Shown here: positions 1-8,090 of the stretch, in pieces | Numbering within the stretch: position 1 is the stretch's first letter | Layout of the letters: each line of letters begins with the position of its first letter | NCBI GenBank assembly: GCA_018648945.1 | Contig: JABGQJ010000110.1 | Coordinates: 1 to 15,100, forward strand | Length of the DNA: 15,100 nt | Direction: 5' to 3' | DNA from: Victivallales bacterium | GTDB taxonomy: Bacteria > Verrucomicrobiota > Lentisphaeria > Oligosphaerales > Lenti-02 | The notes under the pieces: generated by a model | Databases searched by the model: none | Told to the model about the DNA's origin: nothing | What the model saw: only the letters and a program-made list of their open reading frames with translations | Program-made: the position numbers and the translations under genes

Positions 1-20
1 CTGACCCCGGCTTCCCCGCG

Positions 21-1175
21 CTACTCCCCGTGCTTGGGGGGGCGGGAGAGGAACTCGTGGACTTCGGGGAGGAGTTCCGAGATGGCGATCTTCTGGGGGC
101 ACTTCTCTTCACAGAGACCACAGGCGACGCAGTTGTCGGCCTTGTCGGCAGCGGGGAAGTTGCTGTAGATGATGCGGTTGAGGATGCCCTGATTGCCGCC
201 AAAGGCGTGGATGCCATTGTAGAGGGAGAAGGCGCTGGGGATATCGACCCCCTCGGGGCAGGGCATGCAGTACCGGCAGCGGGTGCAGGGAATGGGGGTG
301 AGGCCTTGATAGGTCTCGGCGGCGCGGCGCATCACGTCCACATCGGCCTCGCTGAGTGAGCCCACGCCAGAGCTGGCGGCGCTGGCGACGTTCTCGTCCA
401 CATGCTCCATCGCGCTCATGCCACTGAGCACGGTGGCGACCTCGGGCTTGTTCCAGAGCCACTGCAGCGCCCAGTCGGCGGGGGTCCGTTCGACGCTGCC
501 CTCGGCGAGGATCTCGTTGACGGGAGGGGGCGTATCCACCAGGCAACCACCAAGCAGCGGTTCCATGATGACCACCGCGAGGCCCTTGCTGGCGGCGTAT
601 TCCAGCCCGGCGGTGCCGGACTGGACATTCTCGTTCATGTAGTTGTACTGGATCTGCGCCACGTCCCAGTCGTAGGAATCCACGACCTCCTTCAGTAGCT
701 CGAAATCATCATGGAAAGAGAAGCCGATGGCCCCGATCTTGCCTGCTGCCTTCGCGGCTTCCAGGCGTCCGACGATGTTGCATTCCTGAATGGTCGGCCA
801 GCCGCCGCGGCTGACATTGTGGATCAGATAGATGTCGATGAAGGCGCCGCCGAGGCGCGCAATCTGCTCGTCGAGCAAGCGGTCCACGTCCGCTTCGCAG
901 GTCACCATCCAGGTGGGGAGCTTGGTGACCAGCTTGACCTTCTCGCGGTAGCCGTCGGCCAGGGCCAGGGCGGTCACCACTTCGCTCTGGCCACCGTGGT
1001 AGGGATAGGCGGTGTCGATGTAGTTGACGCCCGCGTCGATGGCGCGGCGGACCATGGCGATGGCCTCGGGGATGTTGATGTCGGCCGCGTCGTCGCTGTT
1101 GGTGGGCAGGCGCATCATGCCGAAGCCGAGGGCGGAAACCTGGAAGTCGAGAGAACCAAAGGGGCGGTATTGCAT
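21..1175 (-). CDS. Aldo/keto reductase with C-terminal 2x[4Fe-4S] ferredoxin domain
   Basis: A 384-aa predicted NAD(P)H-dependent oxidoreductase. Residues 1-285 are an aldo/keto reductase TIM barrel. The classical tetrad is visible as D54 and Y59 (in NYIDTAYPYHGG), K85 (VTKLP) and H119 (YLIHN). Residues 297-360 form a bacterial ferredoxin-like tail with two cysteine clusters, C297/C300/C303/C306 followed by Pro and C349/C352/C355/C359 followed by Pro, each suited to one 4Fe-4S cluster. This fused architecture is a known subfamily; the substrate is unknown, and the iron-sulfur tail suggests electron transfer to or from the barrel. No signal peptide, so cytoplasmic. The ATG is preceded by AAGGA with 9 nt spacing. 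It is the last gene of a five-gene minus-strand run, 57 nt after the alpha-galactosidase gene, so a role in sugar or polyol metabolism is possible but inferred. Confidence 0.93.
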   Translation of the reverse strand: MQYRPFGSLDFQVSALGFGMMRLPTNSDDAADINIPEAIAMVRRAIDAGVNYIDTAYPYHGGQSEVVTALALADGYREKVKLVTKLPTWMVTCEADVDRLLDEQIARLGGAFIDIYLIHNVSRGGWPTIQECNIVGRLEAAKAAGKIGAIGFSFHDDFELLKEVVDSYDWDVAQIQYNYMNENVQSGTAGLEYAASKGLAVVIMEPLLGGCLVDTPPPVNEILAEGSVERTPADWALQWLWNKPEVATVLSGMSAMEHVDENVASAASSGVGSLSEADVDVMRRAAETYQGLTPIPCTRCRYCMPCPEGVDIPSAFSLYNGIHAFGGNQGILNRIIYSNFPAADKADNCVACGLCEEKCPQKIAISELLPEVHEFLSRPPKHGE

Positions 1176-1232
1176 TGGGGGAATCCTTGGGGAAGGGCTA
1201 GTCTCGGACCGGTACCATAGCGAGACGGTGGC

Positions 1233-3344
1233 TCAGCGCGAGAACTGAAGGGTCAGTTTGGCGGGGCCGCTGGCGGTCGCAGTCAGGCGAATCGAGAGGA
1301 TCTGGCCGGCCAGGCAGGCCTCGGGGGCAAACCCGGTCTCCGCCTCGGCACCGAGGAAGGCAAAGCCCTCCGGCACGCGGAAGCGGTAGGTGAAGGCATG
1401 CCCGCTGACCAGGTCCAGTTCCACTTCCAGGGCGTCGCCCGTCCACTGGCAGTCGAGCAAGCTGACGCCGCCCTGGGTGACGTGCCGGTCGGTGGAGAGG
1501 AATTGCGGATGGTCCGCCAGCGGGTGCAGGGCTACCAGCCGAACGCTGCGAGCGGGGACTTCCAGGGCCAGTTCGTTGGCGACGGTGCCGAGATCGCTGG
1601 CGGTCCAGAATTCCCAGGCTGCGTAGTCGCCTGCCTCGAGCCCGAGGTCGGCAAGGGGCGTGCTGACGGCATGTTCTTCGTCGTCCCAGTTGAAGAGGGC
1701 GACCAGGTCCCACTGGCCGAAGGGGCGGCTGATCTTGAGGTCCCAGACCGGGCGCATGTCGAAGATGGGGAAAAGGTCGAGCGGGCGGACATCGCAGACC
1801 GGCAGGCTCTGCTGGATGAGCCGCATGCGCTCGGGCGTGAGTTCCCCCAGCTTGTCACCGGCGAAGGTGAGCTGGCCGGGGAGGGCGACGATGGTGGTGG
1901 TGACCCGCGCCTGTTCGATGGCGTGGTGGTCGCCGACGAGGAGGGTGTCGGGGTCCATGTAGAGAACGATATTGTGGACGAAGAGCTGGTTGAGGGTGGC
2001 GCGGCCCTGGCTGAGAAGGTTGTTCCAGTCGGACGGCTTGTTGGGGTGGACGATGTCGCCGCCGATGCGTGAGGCGTCGGCGAGCTCGGCCTCGGGGCCG
2101 GTGTAGTGCCCCTGGCAGGCAAGGAACACGCTGTCTGCCCCGATGCCCTCGCGGAAGGCCTGAACGCAGAGCTCGAAGGGATTGGGGCACTCGTCGCGGA
2201 AGGCGGCCTTGACCTCGTCCCGCTCGAAGAAGTGGGCGGAGTAGCCGTGGCTGCGGCCGGACATGCCGTCGATCTTGAAGAATTCGTAGCCCCATTCTTC
2301 CTGCATCACCCGGTGCATCTCCCGCATATGCTCGCGCACTTCGGGCTGGGAGGGGTCGAGCAGGTAGCGTCCACACCAGTTAGTGAAGGGCTCGCCGTTG
2401 GCCTGATGCAGGAACATGCTGCGGTGGGCTTCGTAGAACGCACGGTTGCCGGTGCCGAAGGGAGCGGTCCAGATGCCGGGTTGGAAGCCGAGGTCGCGGA
2501 TGTCGTCGGCCAGCTTCTTCATGCCCTCCGGGAACTGAGTGGAATGGGCACTGCGGTCGAGATTGTGGAAGTCGCGGACGGGGAGCGTGCTGGAGTTCTC
2601 CTGCCAGGACTCGATGGACCAAGTCTGCATGCCGAAGGGCTGGAGGTGTTCGGCCCCGACTCGTGCTTCGGCGAGATTCTCCTCGGCTCCGGCTTGGTCG
2701 AAGTAGGTGTTCCAGCTCATCCAGCCGGTGGGCGGGGAGGGGCAACGTTGCCTGTCGATGGGGGTGTAGTAGGGGACATAGCGGGAGCGGTAGTAGTCCG
2801 GGAGCAGCTCGATGGCCAGGGCGGCGCAGTCGGCATCCTCGATGCGGGCAGTCAGGGTGACCGTGAAGGAGTCCTGTTTGCTGGCCAGACTGACGGTGGC
2901 GCCGGCGAAGCGGAGGGCCGTGTCACTGTCGATGTCGAAGAGCGTCTCGTTGAGGGCGCTGTCGGCGGGGCCGGAGGCGAGTTGAACCACCTGGCTACCG
3001 CCCGTGGGGGCGCTGGTGCGGCAAGCAAACGTTGTACTGCCGAGGGTGGCGGTGCCGTGAAAGGAGAGGGTCCCCGCATAGAACTGGGCGGTGCGGTGGT
3101 GGACGAGCATCTCCAAGCGCGAGCCCTGGACGAGAACATGGACGTATCCCTGCACATTGCTCTGGGTGTCGAGCAGGGCCAGGCGCTGGGGGATGGCGTC
3201 TCGGGAATCGCCGACGCGCCACTGCTCGTCTCCCCTCTGGAAGGCGAGGGTGCCAGTGACAGCTGCACCGGACGGATGTTGGAGGCCCAGACAGGCGGAA
3301 TCGGCGTCGAAGGCGACTGTCCAAGGGGCGTTCTGCGTGTTCAC
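1233..3344 (-). CDS. Alpha-galactosidase-like glycoside hydrolase (clan GH-D, GH36-type)
   Basis: A predicted 703-aa retaining glycosidase that would release terminal alpha-linked galactose or a related sugar. The layout fits GH36: an N-terminal beta domain (about 1-200), a TIM barrel (about 205-540, opening with GWMSWNTYF) and a C-terminal beta domain. The likely nucleophile is D359 in FFKIDG, and the likely acid/base is D430 in SRIGGD, which keeps the clan's R-x3-D spacing (R426-D430). No signal peptide is seen, so it should act on imported oligosaccharides. The open frame reaches back to 3650, but that part overlaps mreC and reads as arginine/proline-rich noise. The chosen GTG at 3344 has GGAGAGG at 3354-3360, 9 nt upstream, and begins plausible protein (MNTQNAPWTV). 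It lies 35 nt after mreC. Exact substrate specificity cannot be read from the sequence; another GH-D activity is possible. Confidence 0.9.
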   Translation of the reverse strand: MNTQNAPWTVAFDADSACLGLQHPSGAAVTGTLAFQRGDEQWRVGDSRDAIPQRLALLDTQSNVQGYVHVLVQGSRLEMLVHHRTAQFYAGTLSFHGTATLGSTTFACRTSAPTGGSQVVQLASGPADSALNETLFDIDSDTALRFAGATVSLASKQDSFTVTLTARIEDADCAALAIELLPDYYRSRYVPYYTPIDRQRCPSPPTGWMSWNTYFDQAGAEENLAEARVGAEHLQPFGMQTWSIESWQENSSTLPVRDFHNLDRSAHSTQFPEGMKKLADDIRDLGFQPGIWTAPFGTGNRAFYEAHRSMFLHQANGEPFTNWCGRYLLDPSQPEVREHMREMHRVMQEEWGYEFFKIDGMSGRSHGYSAHFFERDEVKAAFRDECPNPFELCVQAFREGIGADSVFLACQGHYTGPEAELADASRIGGDIVHPNKPSDWNNLLSQGRATLNQLFVHNIVLYMDPDTLLVGDHHAIEQARVTTTIVALPGQLTFAGDKLGELTPERMRLIQQSLPVCDVRPLDLFPIFDMRPVWDLKISRPFGQWDLVALFNWDDEEHAVSTPLADLGLEAGDYAAWEFWTASDLGTVANELALEVPARSVRLVALHPLADHPQFLSTDRHVTQGGVSLLDCQWTGDALEVELDLVSGHAFTYRFRVPEGFAFLGAEAETGFAPEACLAGQILSIRLTATASGPAKLTLQFSR

Positions 3345-3379
3345 GTTGGGATTCCTCTCCGGGAAGGAGTTGCCAGCGG

Positions 3380-4207
3380 TCAGGGAGTGGCGGCTGGCGT
3401 TGTGGGACTGAGAACGGTCACGAAGCTCACCCGCCGGAAACTGGCGGCGGGGAGGATGGCAACACTGGCGTGCGTGCCCTCGCGGATCTTGGGGGCGCTG
3501 GACGCTCGGCCTACCAGGAGGCCATCGGGCACCGTGCCCCCGAGTCCGGAGGTGACGACCAGTTCGCCTTCGGCTGCCTGGACGTCCTTGGGCAGGAAGT
3601 TGACCGTGCACTCCGGCGGGCCGCGCCACTGCTCCCGACTTTTCCCCCACAGCACACCCACGGAGCCGCTATCGGTCAACACGACACTCAGCTTGCAGCC
3701 CGGGGTACCAATGGTGTCCACCGTCGCACTGGCCTTGCCAGCGTGGGCGACGCGGCCAAGCACGTAGCGACCATTCAGCACGACGCTGCCGACAACGACC
3801 CCATTCTCGGTGCCACGGCCAATTCGGAAGCCTCGGTTCCAGGTGACTGGATCGCGGGCAATGACCTCGGCAACGACGGCTCGCCACCCTTGCCGTCGCG
3901 GCAGGGCTTGGGCCAGGCGGAGCTGGTTGTTTTCCCGGCGCAAGGCGTCGGTTTCCGCCAGTTTCGCTTCTGCTTCGCGCAACTTGGCCGCCAGATCCCT
4001 GGCTTCGGCGACCGGGCTCTTCGCGCTGGGCAACACGGTCCGGATCAGGCCCATGGCCCCGCCGGCCAGGCGATTCCAGGCTTCGATGAACGGGCGTGTC
4101 ATGCCGCCTGCCGCCGTCTGCCCCGCCTGTCTTCCCCGCGGAGTCCAGCCGAGCAGAATGCCGATGATCACGATTGCCGGTATGGCTCTGGTTGCTAGAC
4201 GGCGCAT
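3380..4207 (-). CDS. mreC: Rod shape-determining protein MreC
   Basis: A 275-aa envelope scaffold protein. MreC normally sits in the inner membrane, dimerises in the periplasm and links the MreB cytoskeleton to the peptidoglycan elongation machinery. Visible parts: a short cytoplasmic N terminus, one membrane helix at about residues 7-20 (AIPAIVIIGILLGW), a coiled coil at about 65-100, and the beta-rich MreC core starting with the family signature around 112-140 (AEVIARDPVTWNRGFRIG, then G-x-ENGV). Length matches the family. The ATG at 4207 lacks a clear Shine-Dalgarno sequence, but it is kept because it alone supplies the membrane helix and no in-frame start lies close upstream. Neighbours are an unknown secreted protein 109 nt upstream and a GH36 gene 35 nt downstream. 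No mreB, mreD, mrdA or rodA gene is adjacent, which is unusual. Confidence 0.92.
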   Translation of the reverse strand: MRRLATRAIPAIVIIGILLGWTPRGRQAGQTAAGGMTRPFIEAWNRLAGGAMGLIRTVLPSAKSPVAEARDLAAKLREAEAKLAETDALRRENNQLRLAQALPRRQGWRAVVAEVIARDPVTWNRGFRIGRGTENGVVVGSVVLNGRYVLGRVAHAGKASATVDTIGTPGCKLSVVLTDSGSVGVLWGKSREQWRGPPECTVNFLPKDVQAAEGELVVTSGLGGTVPDGLLVGRASSAPKIREGTHASVAILPAASFRRVSFVTVLSPTTPAATP

Positions 4208-4316
4208 GGTTTGTGGACGACGGAACGGCGGGTGGGCGGCTCCATCACGCGTTGGGTTTGCGGCCGGATGGCGGCTTCGGTGTTGGTCAGTGACAGGTGG
4301 GCTATCGGGAGTTTAC

Positions 4317-5108
4317 TCAGAACAGCGGGGCTCCGTCGTCGGCCGGCTTCGGCTTCGCGGGTGCTGGCTTGGGTGCTGGTTTGGGAGCTGGCTTCTCGGG
4401 TGCCGGTTCTGGGGTGGGTTTCGCCGCTGGCTTGGGGTCCTGCGCGGGAGACGCGGTGGGCGTGGCTGGCGGCGCTACGGGCGTCTCGTTGGCTGGGGGC
4501 TGCACGTCGGGGAGAGGCTGCTCGCCGAAGGGAAGCTCGCCTGTGCCCGGCAGTTTGACGCGCAGCTCGGGCGCGTACTCGAGCGAGACGACATGCGTTT
4601 CCTGTGGGACCTCGAAGAGCAGGCGCGCGGTGCCTTCCTCCAGTTCCCAGAGGCGTTCGTCGAAGGCGCTGCTGCCATCGCCGAGGGCCAGGCATTCGCT
4701 CTCCTGGCTGCCATGGCACAGGATGAAGTCCGTTCTGCCGACGCTCCGCTTGGCGGCCAGGCGAATTTCGGCCACGGCGAAGGTCATGCCCGTGGCAGGC
4801 GTTCTCCGAAGCGTGTCCGGGAGGGCCCCCGCGTCGGGCTCGAGCTTGCCTGCGGCGAGTGCTTTCTGCATATCCACTGCTTCTGCATCCGTGGCTGGCA
4901 CGATGCTGATGAGTTGGCCGCAGTGCAGTTGCAGGGGCAGGGCCGGCTCGGCGGGCTGCGCTGGCTCCACGATTTCCTCGCTGGTCGTGGTGGGCTCGGC
5001 ATCTTCGGTCTCGGCGGCGGGTGCGGCTTCGGGTGTTGCCTCGTCGGCCCCCGTTGCCAGGTGCGAGGCGATTCCGACGGTCAGGAGCAGGGCGATCCAG
5101 GTTCTCAC
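4317..5108 (-). CDS. Secreted/periplasmic protein of unknown function with Pro-Ala-Lys tail
   Basis: A 263-aa protein I do not recognise. Residues 1-20 look like a Sec signal peptide (basic start, LLLTVGIASHLATG core, cleavage likely after A/G near 20). An Ala/Glu/Thr/Pro-rich linker follows to about 58, then a compact region at about 60-195 with two cysteines that could pair (around FILCHGSQESECLAL). The last 55 residues are a low-complexity Pro/Ala/Lys array of KPAP-type repeats, typical of a flexible spacer across periplasm or cell wall. The open frame extends to 5402 but overlaps rph. The GTG at 5108 has a near-perfect AAGGAGG at 5116-5122, 7 nt upstream, and sits 23 nt after rph, so it is probably co-transcribed with rph and mreC. 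Position before mreC hints at an envelope role; this is inference only. Confidence 0.75.
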   Translation of the reverse strand: MRTWIALLLTVGIASHLATGADEATPEAAPAAETEDAEPTTTSEEIVEPAQPAEPALPLQLHCGQLISIVPATDAEAVDMQKALAAGKLEPDAGALPDTLRRTPATGMTFAVAEIRLAAKRSVGRTDFILCHGSQESECLALGDGSSAFDERLWELEEGTARLLFEVPQETHVVSLEYAPELRVKLPGTGELPFGEQPLPDVQPPANETPVAPPATPTASPAQDPKPAAKPTPEPAPEKPAPKPAPKPAPAKPKPADDGAPLF

Positions 5109-5131
5109 GTTCTGCCCTCCTTGGTTTGGGG

Positions 5132-5866
5132 CTAGGTGGTTCTGCTGGCCAGGGCGGCCTTCTGCAGTTCGAGTATCTCCCGCACACCCTTGTCCGCAAT
5201 GGCAAGGAGGCGAGTGAGCTGGTCCCGGGTGAATGGGTGTTCCTCGGCCGTGCCCTGCAACTCGACGAACTCGCCGAGGGAGGTCATGACCACGTTCATG
5301 TCCACGGCGGCGGCCGAGTCTTCCTCGTAGCAGAGATCCAGAATCTCGCGGCCATCGAGCATTCCCACACTCACCGCCGCCACCCTTGAGACAAGGGGCC
5401 ACTGGGTGAGTTGCCCGGCCTCGGACAGCCGCAACAGGGCCAGCTCAAGCGCCACAGCCGAACCACAGATGGACGCGCAGCGGGTGCCGCCGTCAGCGTC
5501 CAGGACATCGCAGTCCAGGGAGATCGTCTTGCCGGGGAGCTTCTCCAGATCCACGACGGAGCGCAGGCTGCGCCCGATCAGCCGCTGGATCTCGGAGCTG
5601 CGCCCGCTTGGCTTGCTGCGTTCCCGGCTGCACCGAGGTCCGGTGGAGCCCGGGAGCATCTGGTACTCCGCTGTGACCCAGCCGCCCTGCTTCCCCTCGG
5701 CGCTCATCCACCGGGGCACCGAATCGAGCACGCTTGCCGCGCAGATCACGCGCGTGTTCCCGCAGGAGACGAGGACGGATGCAGCTGGGGCGCGCTGGTA
5801 GTCCAACTCGAAGGAAATGGGGCGAAGCTCGTCGCAAGCTCTGCCGTCCGTGCGTGTGTCAGTCAT
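5132..5866 (-). CDS. rph: Ribonuclease PH
   Basis: A 244-aa phosphorolytic 3'-5' exoribonuclease that trims tRNA precursors and releases nucleoside diphosphates; the family forms hexameric rings. The family's hallmarks run in order: N-terminal TRTDGRACDELRPI, GGWVTAEYQMLP at 61-72, SGRSSEIQRLIGRSLR at 87-102, the phosphate-binding ADGGTR (124-129), the acidic active-site stretch YEEDSAAAVDMNVVM, and QGTAE near the C terminus. Length matches the family. The frame extends to 5965, but homology begins at the ATG at 5866, two codons before the conserved TRTDGRA. Shine-Dalgarno complementarity there is weak. It heads the five-gene minus-strand run and diverges from the lipoprotein gene. The usual partner gene for dITP/XTP pyrophosphatase (rdgB) is absent next to it. 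Confidence 0.96.
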   Translation of the reverse strand: MTDTRTDGRACDELRPISFELDYQRAPAASVLVSCGNTRVICAASVLDSVPRWMSAEGKQGGWVTAEYQMLPGSTGPRCSRERSKPSGRSSEIQRLIGRSLRSVVDLEKLPGKTISLDCDVLDADGGTRCASICGSAVALELALLRLSEAGQLTQWPLVSRVAAVSVGMLDGREILDLCYEEDSAAAVDMNVVMTSLGEFVELQGTAEEHPFTRDQLTRLLAIADKGVREILELQKAALASRTT

Positions 5867-5886
5867 GTGGGAATCCAGGCTGCCAG

Positions 5887-5895
5887 TGCTATGTT
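5887..5895 (+). promoter_or_regulatory. Candidate extended -10 for the lipoprotein-PPIase-methyltransferase operon
   Basis: TGCTATGTT fits an extended -10 (TGn followed by TATGTT). Transcription would start near 5903, about 65 nt before the lipoprotein start. No recognisable -35 is present at the expected distance, which extended -10 promoters can tolerate. A similar TGCTATGGT precedes the HD-domain gene. Confidence 0.28.
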
Positions 5896-5908
5896 TGGGG
5901 TAGACAAG

Positions 5909-5937
5909 AATCTCGCGCGGTTGCTGCGGACTGTCAA
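5909..5937 (-). promoter_or_regulatory. Candidate promoter for the rph-led operon
   Basis: On the minus strand a perfect -35 hexamer TTGACA (5932-5937) is followed after 17 nt by GAGATT (5909-5914), a poor -10 with 3 of 6 matches. Transcription would begin near 5902, giving a leader of about 36 nt before rph. The perfect -35 at the right distance is the main support; the weak -10 keeps confidence low. Confidence 0.33.
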
Positions 5938-5967
5938 CCGTTTGGCCTGGTTTTTCAGGGAGCAAGA

Positions 5968-7065
5968 ATGTTGCGGACCCCGTGGTGGGCGATTTTGGCA
6001 GTTGGGTTGGCGGTTGCGGGCTGTGACCGCGAGGAAGCCCCTGACTACGAGGGCATGGAGAGTCGTCTGCTCACGGACGCTCTTGACAGCCTGCGTAGCG
6101 AGGGGGCCACGTCCTCGCTTTCAGCCCTCCGTCGGCTTGCCGATGTGGACCCTGACTCTCGCCTTCCCGACTTGGCGGTGGCGCATGAGCGCGACCGCGA
6201 ACTGGTGGTCCGCCTGAACCAGCAGTTCCGGGCCGGCGAACTGGCGGAAGCGAGCAAGATCCTGCGCCATCAGCAGCGGTATGGGGACATGGGGACGATC
6301 TTCATGGCGTGGCGCGGGTTGCCCGATGCGTTGCGCGCGGTGCAGCTCTATGTCGCAGCCAAGCCGTACAAGACGTCTGCCGCAGTCCGGGAAGCGCTGG
6401 CCCGGCTGGATGGACACCGTGAGCTCTTGGACCGTGCCCCTGCCTTCGTCGAGTTCCTGAAGGGCGAGGAGGTGGAGATCTCTGGCCTGGTGGCGCATGA
6501 GCGAGAGCAGGTCGCGGAGTCCCTGTTCGGGGATCTGGATCAGCTGGTCCTCGTGGGCGACCCCAATGCAGATCGAGTGTTGGCTCAGATCGTGGCCACG
6601 GTTGGTCCCCAGCACCCGTTGCTGCTCACTGTCGAGGCGGTGGCCCGGGGCGATTGGCGCACGGTGCGCGAAGTGTCCGAGAGCGCGTCGTCCGGCATGT
6701 ATCAGAGCGAGTATCTCGAGATCGCCTTTGCCCTGTTCTGGGATGATTTGCCAGGCGACGTGCGCCAGGCGTTGGGCAAAGGGCTCGTTCGCTTGCCGCC
6801 ATGCACGCTTTCCGGTCTTCTTTTGCATGCCCGCTACGCCGCCTCCGATGGCCGGATGGACGATGCGGTCGCTTACCTGCGCGAGCTCAGCTCGTCCGTG
6901 CGGATGACCCCGAAACTGGTATGGCAGGGGCTGGAGAGTTTCGTGTTGCCCCGGCAGGCGTTTGCGGCGCCTTGCTGGCAGACGCCATGTCCCAGCGTAG
7001 GCGACCTGCTGGGCCGGATCGATCAGTTGCGGGCTCACCTCAGTGATCCAGGGAGACCTCGATGA
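5968..7065 (+). CDS. Lipoprotein of unknown function, alpha-helical repeat-like
   Basis: A 365-aa predicted lipoprotein. The N terminus MLRTPWWAILAVGLAVAGC carries a lipobox (VAGC), with lipidation expected on C19. The +2 residue is Asp, which in E. coli favours inner-membrane retention; that rule may not hold here. The rest is rich in amphipathic helices (for example AVREALARLDGHRELL and YAASDGRMDDAVAYLRELS) and looks like TPR-type or similar solenoid repeats, but no family is recognised. The frame is open back to 5734, yet that part overlaps rph; the ATG at 5968 has AGGGAG 5 nt upstream and begins the signal peptide. Its stop overlaps the next gene's ATG by 4 nt (ATGA), so translation is probably coupled with the downstream parvulin. 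A chaperone-accessory or envelope-quality role is a guess from context. Confidence 0.83.
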   Translation: MLRTPWWAILAVGLAVAGCDREEAPDYEGMESRLLTDALDSLRSEGATSSLSALRRLADVDPDSRLPDLAVAHERDRELVVRLNQQFRAGELAEASKILRHQQRYGDMGTIFMAWRGLPDALRAVQLYVAAKPYKTSAAVREALARLDGHRELLDRAPAFVEFLKGEEVEISGLVAHEREQVAESLFGDLDQLVLVGDPNADRVLAQIVATVGPQHPLLLTVEAVARGDWRTVREVSESASSGMYQSEYLEIAFALFWDDLPGDVRQALGKGLVRLPPCTLSGLLLHARYAASDGRMDDAVAYLRELSSSVRMTPKLVWQGLESFVLPRQAFAAPCWQTPCPSVGDLLGRIDQLRAHLSDPGRPR

Positions 7066-8090
7066 CCGCTTACCGCTCCGTGTTCTCGTTGGCTGTGTTG
7101 TTGGCGTTTTCCGGGCGCGCTCAGGAAGCGCCTTTGGCGCGCTTGAGCGAGGCCGATGCCAACGCCATCGTGGAGCGGGCGTTGCTCTTCATCCCCGCAG
7201 TTGCCGCATCGTTTGACGGCGGCGTGATCAAAGGAGAACGCATCCGCGTCCTGATGCGACCGCAAATGCGGGCTCGTCTGATGGCGAAGATGGTGGTGCC
7301 GCCGGCTCAGTTGCTGAGCTGGGCGCGGGCTCTGGCCGAGTCCGAACTGGACCATGAACTGCTGTTGCAGCAGGCTGCGGGCGCTGGCTACAAGCCGGAC
7401 CTGCCCGCCGCCCGCCTGCAACTGGAGAAGCGGCGGGACGCGATGGGGGAGGAGCTCTACCGTGAGACGATGGCCATGCAGGGGGTGCCGGAGGCGACGG
7501 TCGTGCGGAAACTCGCGGAGACCGGTGCGGTCAACCGCTGGATTGCAGAGCAGGTGGGACCCTCGATCGCCCTGGATGAGACGGACGCCAAGGCCTACTT
7601 CAAGAAACACCGGAAGGAGTTCGCACTGCCCAGGTCCCGTCAGCTTTGGCACATTCTCGTCGCCAAACGCCCGAAAGCGCCGAAGAGCCGGCAGCGCCTT
7701 TTGCGTCGGAATGCAGTGGAAATGCGGCAGCGGATTGCGGAGGGCATGAGCTTCCAGAGCGTGGCGAAGCTCGGCAGCGATTGTCCCAGCGCGATGAACA
7801 ACGGGAATCTGGGGTTGGTCTCCGAAGACCGGCTGAACAAGGAGTTGCGTTCCGCAGCCCGGAAGCTCAAGATGGGGGAGATCAGCGGCATCATCGAGAG
7901 CCGTGCCGGCTACCATCTGCTGATGGCTGGCGCTGGCGCCCCCGGCCGCAAGCTGGGTTTCGGCGAAGTGAAAGAGCAGATCATGAAGCAGTTGCAGGGG
8001 GAGACGGCGGCCCAGGCGATGGAACGGGTGAAGCAACGGGCCCATGAGGCCGCCCATGCCAGAGTGCACATTGCGGCGGGCAAGGAGTGA
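7062..8090 (+). CDS. Secreted SurA/PrsA-like parvulin peptidyl-prolyl isomerase
   Basis: A 342-aa predicted periplasmic foldase. Residues 1-20 are a signal peptide (VFSLAVLLAFSGRA). Residues about 25-185 form a helical chaperone-type domain like the N-terminal region of SurA/PrsA, including the typical LDETDAKAYFKKHRKEF lead-in. Residues about 190-290 are the parvulin (PpiC, rotamase) domain: RQLWHILVAKR, then the SFQSVAKLGSDCPSAMNNGNLG segment and the closing SRAGYHLLMAG, matching the family's A-x-x-x-S-D-x-x-S-x-x-x-G-x-L-G and G-x-H pattern. The family catalyses cis-trans isomerisation of Xaa-Pro bonds in proteins crossing or entering the outer membrane. It is translationally coupled on both sides: ATGA overlap with the lipoprotein gene and GTGA overlap with the methyltransferase gene. 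Probably the foldase partner of the upstream lipoprotein; its client proteins are unknown. Confidence 0.9.
   Translation: MTAYRSVFSLAVLLAFSGRAQEAPLARLSEADANAIVERALLFIPAVAASFDGGVIKGERIRVLMRPQMRARLMAKMVVPPAQLLSWARALAESELDHELLLQQAAGAGYKPDLPAARLQLEKRRDAMGEELYRETMAMQGVPEATVVRKLAETGAVNRWIAEQVGPSIALDETDAKAYFKKHRKEFALPRSRQLWHILVAKRPKAPKSRQRLLRRNAVEMRQRIAEGMSFQSVAKLGSDCPSAMNNGNLGLVSEDRLNKELRSAARKLKMGEISGIIESRAGYHLLMAGAGAPGRKLGFGEVKEQIMKQLQGETAAQAMERVKQRAHEAAHARVHIAAGKE

Noticed and set aside
3345..3650. Extended N terminus of the galactosidase frame
   Set aside because: Overlaps mreC in another frame, is Arg/Pro-rich without family similarity, and a well-spaced ribosome-binding site supports the GTG at 3344.
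2106..3767. A 553-aa open frame on the plus strand, antisense to the galactosidase and mreC genes
   Set aside because: Translation is Gly/Val/Ala/Glu-rich low complexity typical of antisense frames in GC-rich DNA; both overlapped genes have clear family motifs.
4330..4480. Tandem DNA repeat or CRISPR-like array
   Set aside because: The repetition is explained by KPAP-type codons in the protein tail; unit length is irregular and there are no spacers.
5734..5967. Upstream extension of the lipoprotein frame
   Set aside because: It runs antisense through rph and would bury the lipobox signal peptide inside the protein.
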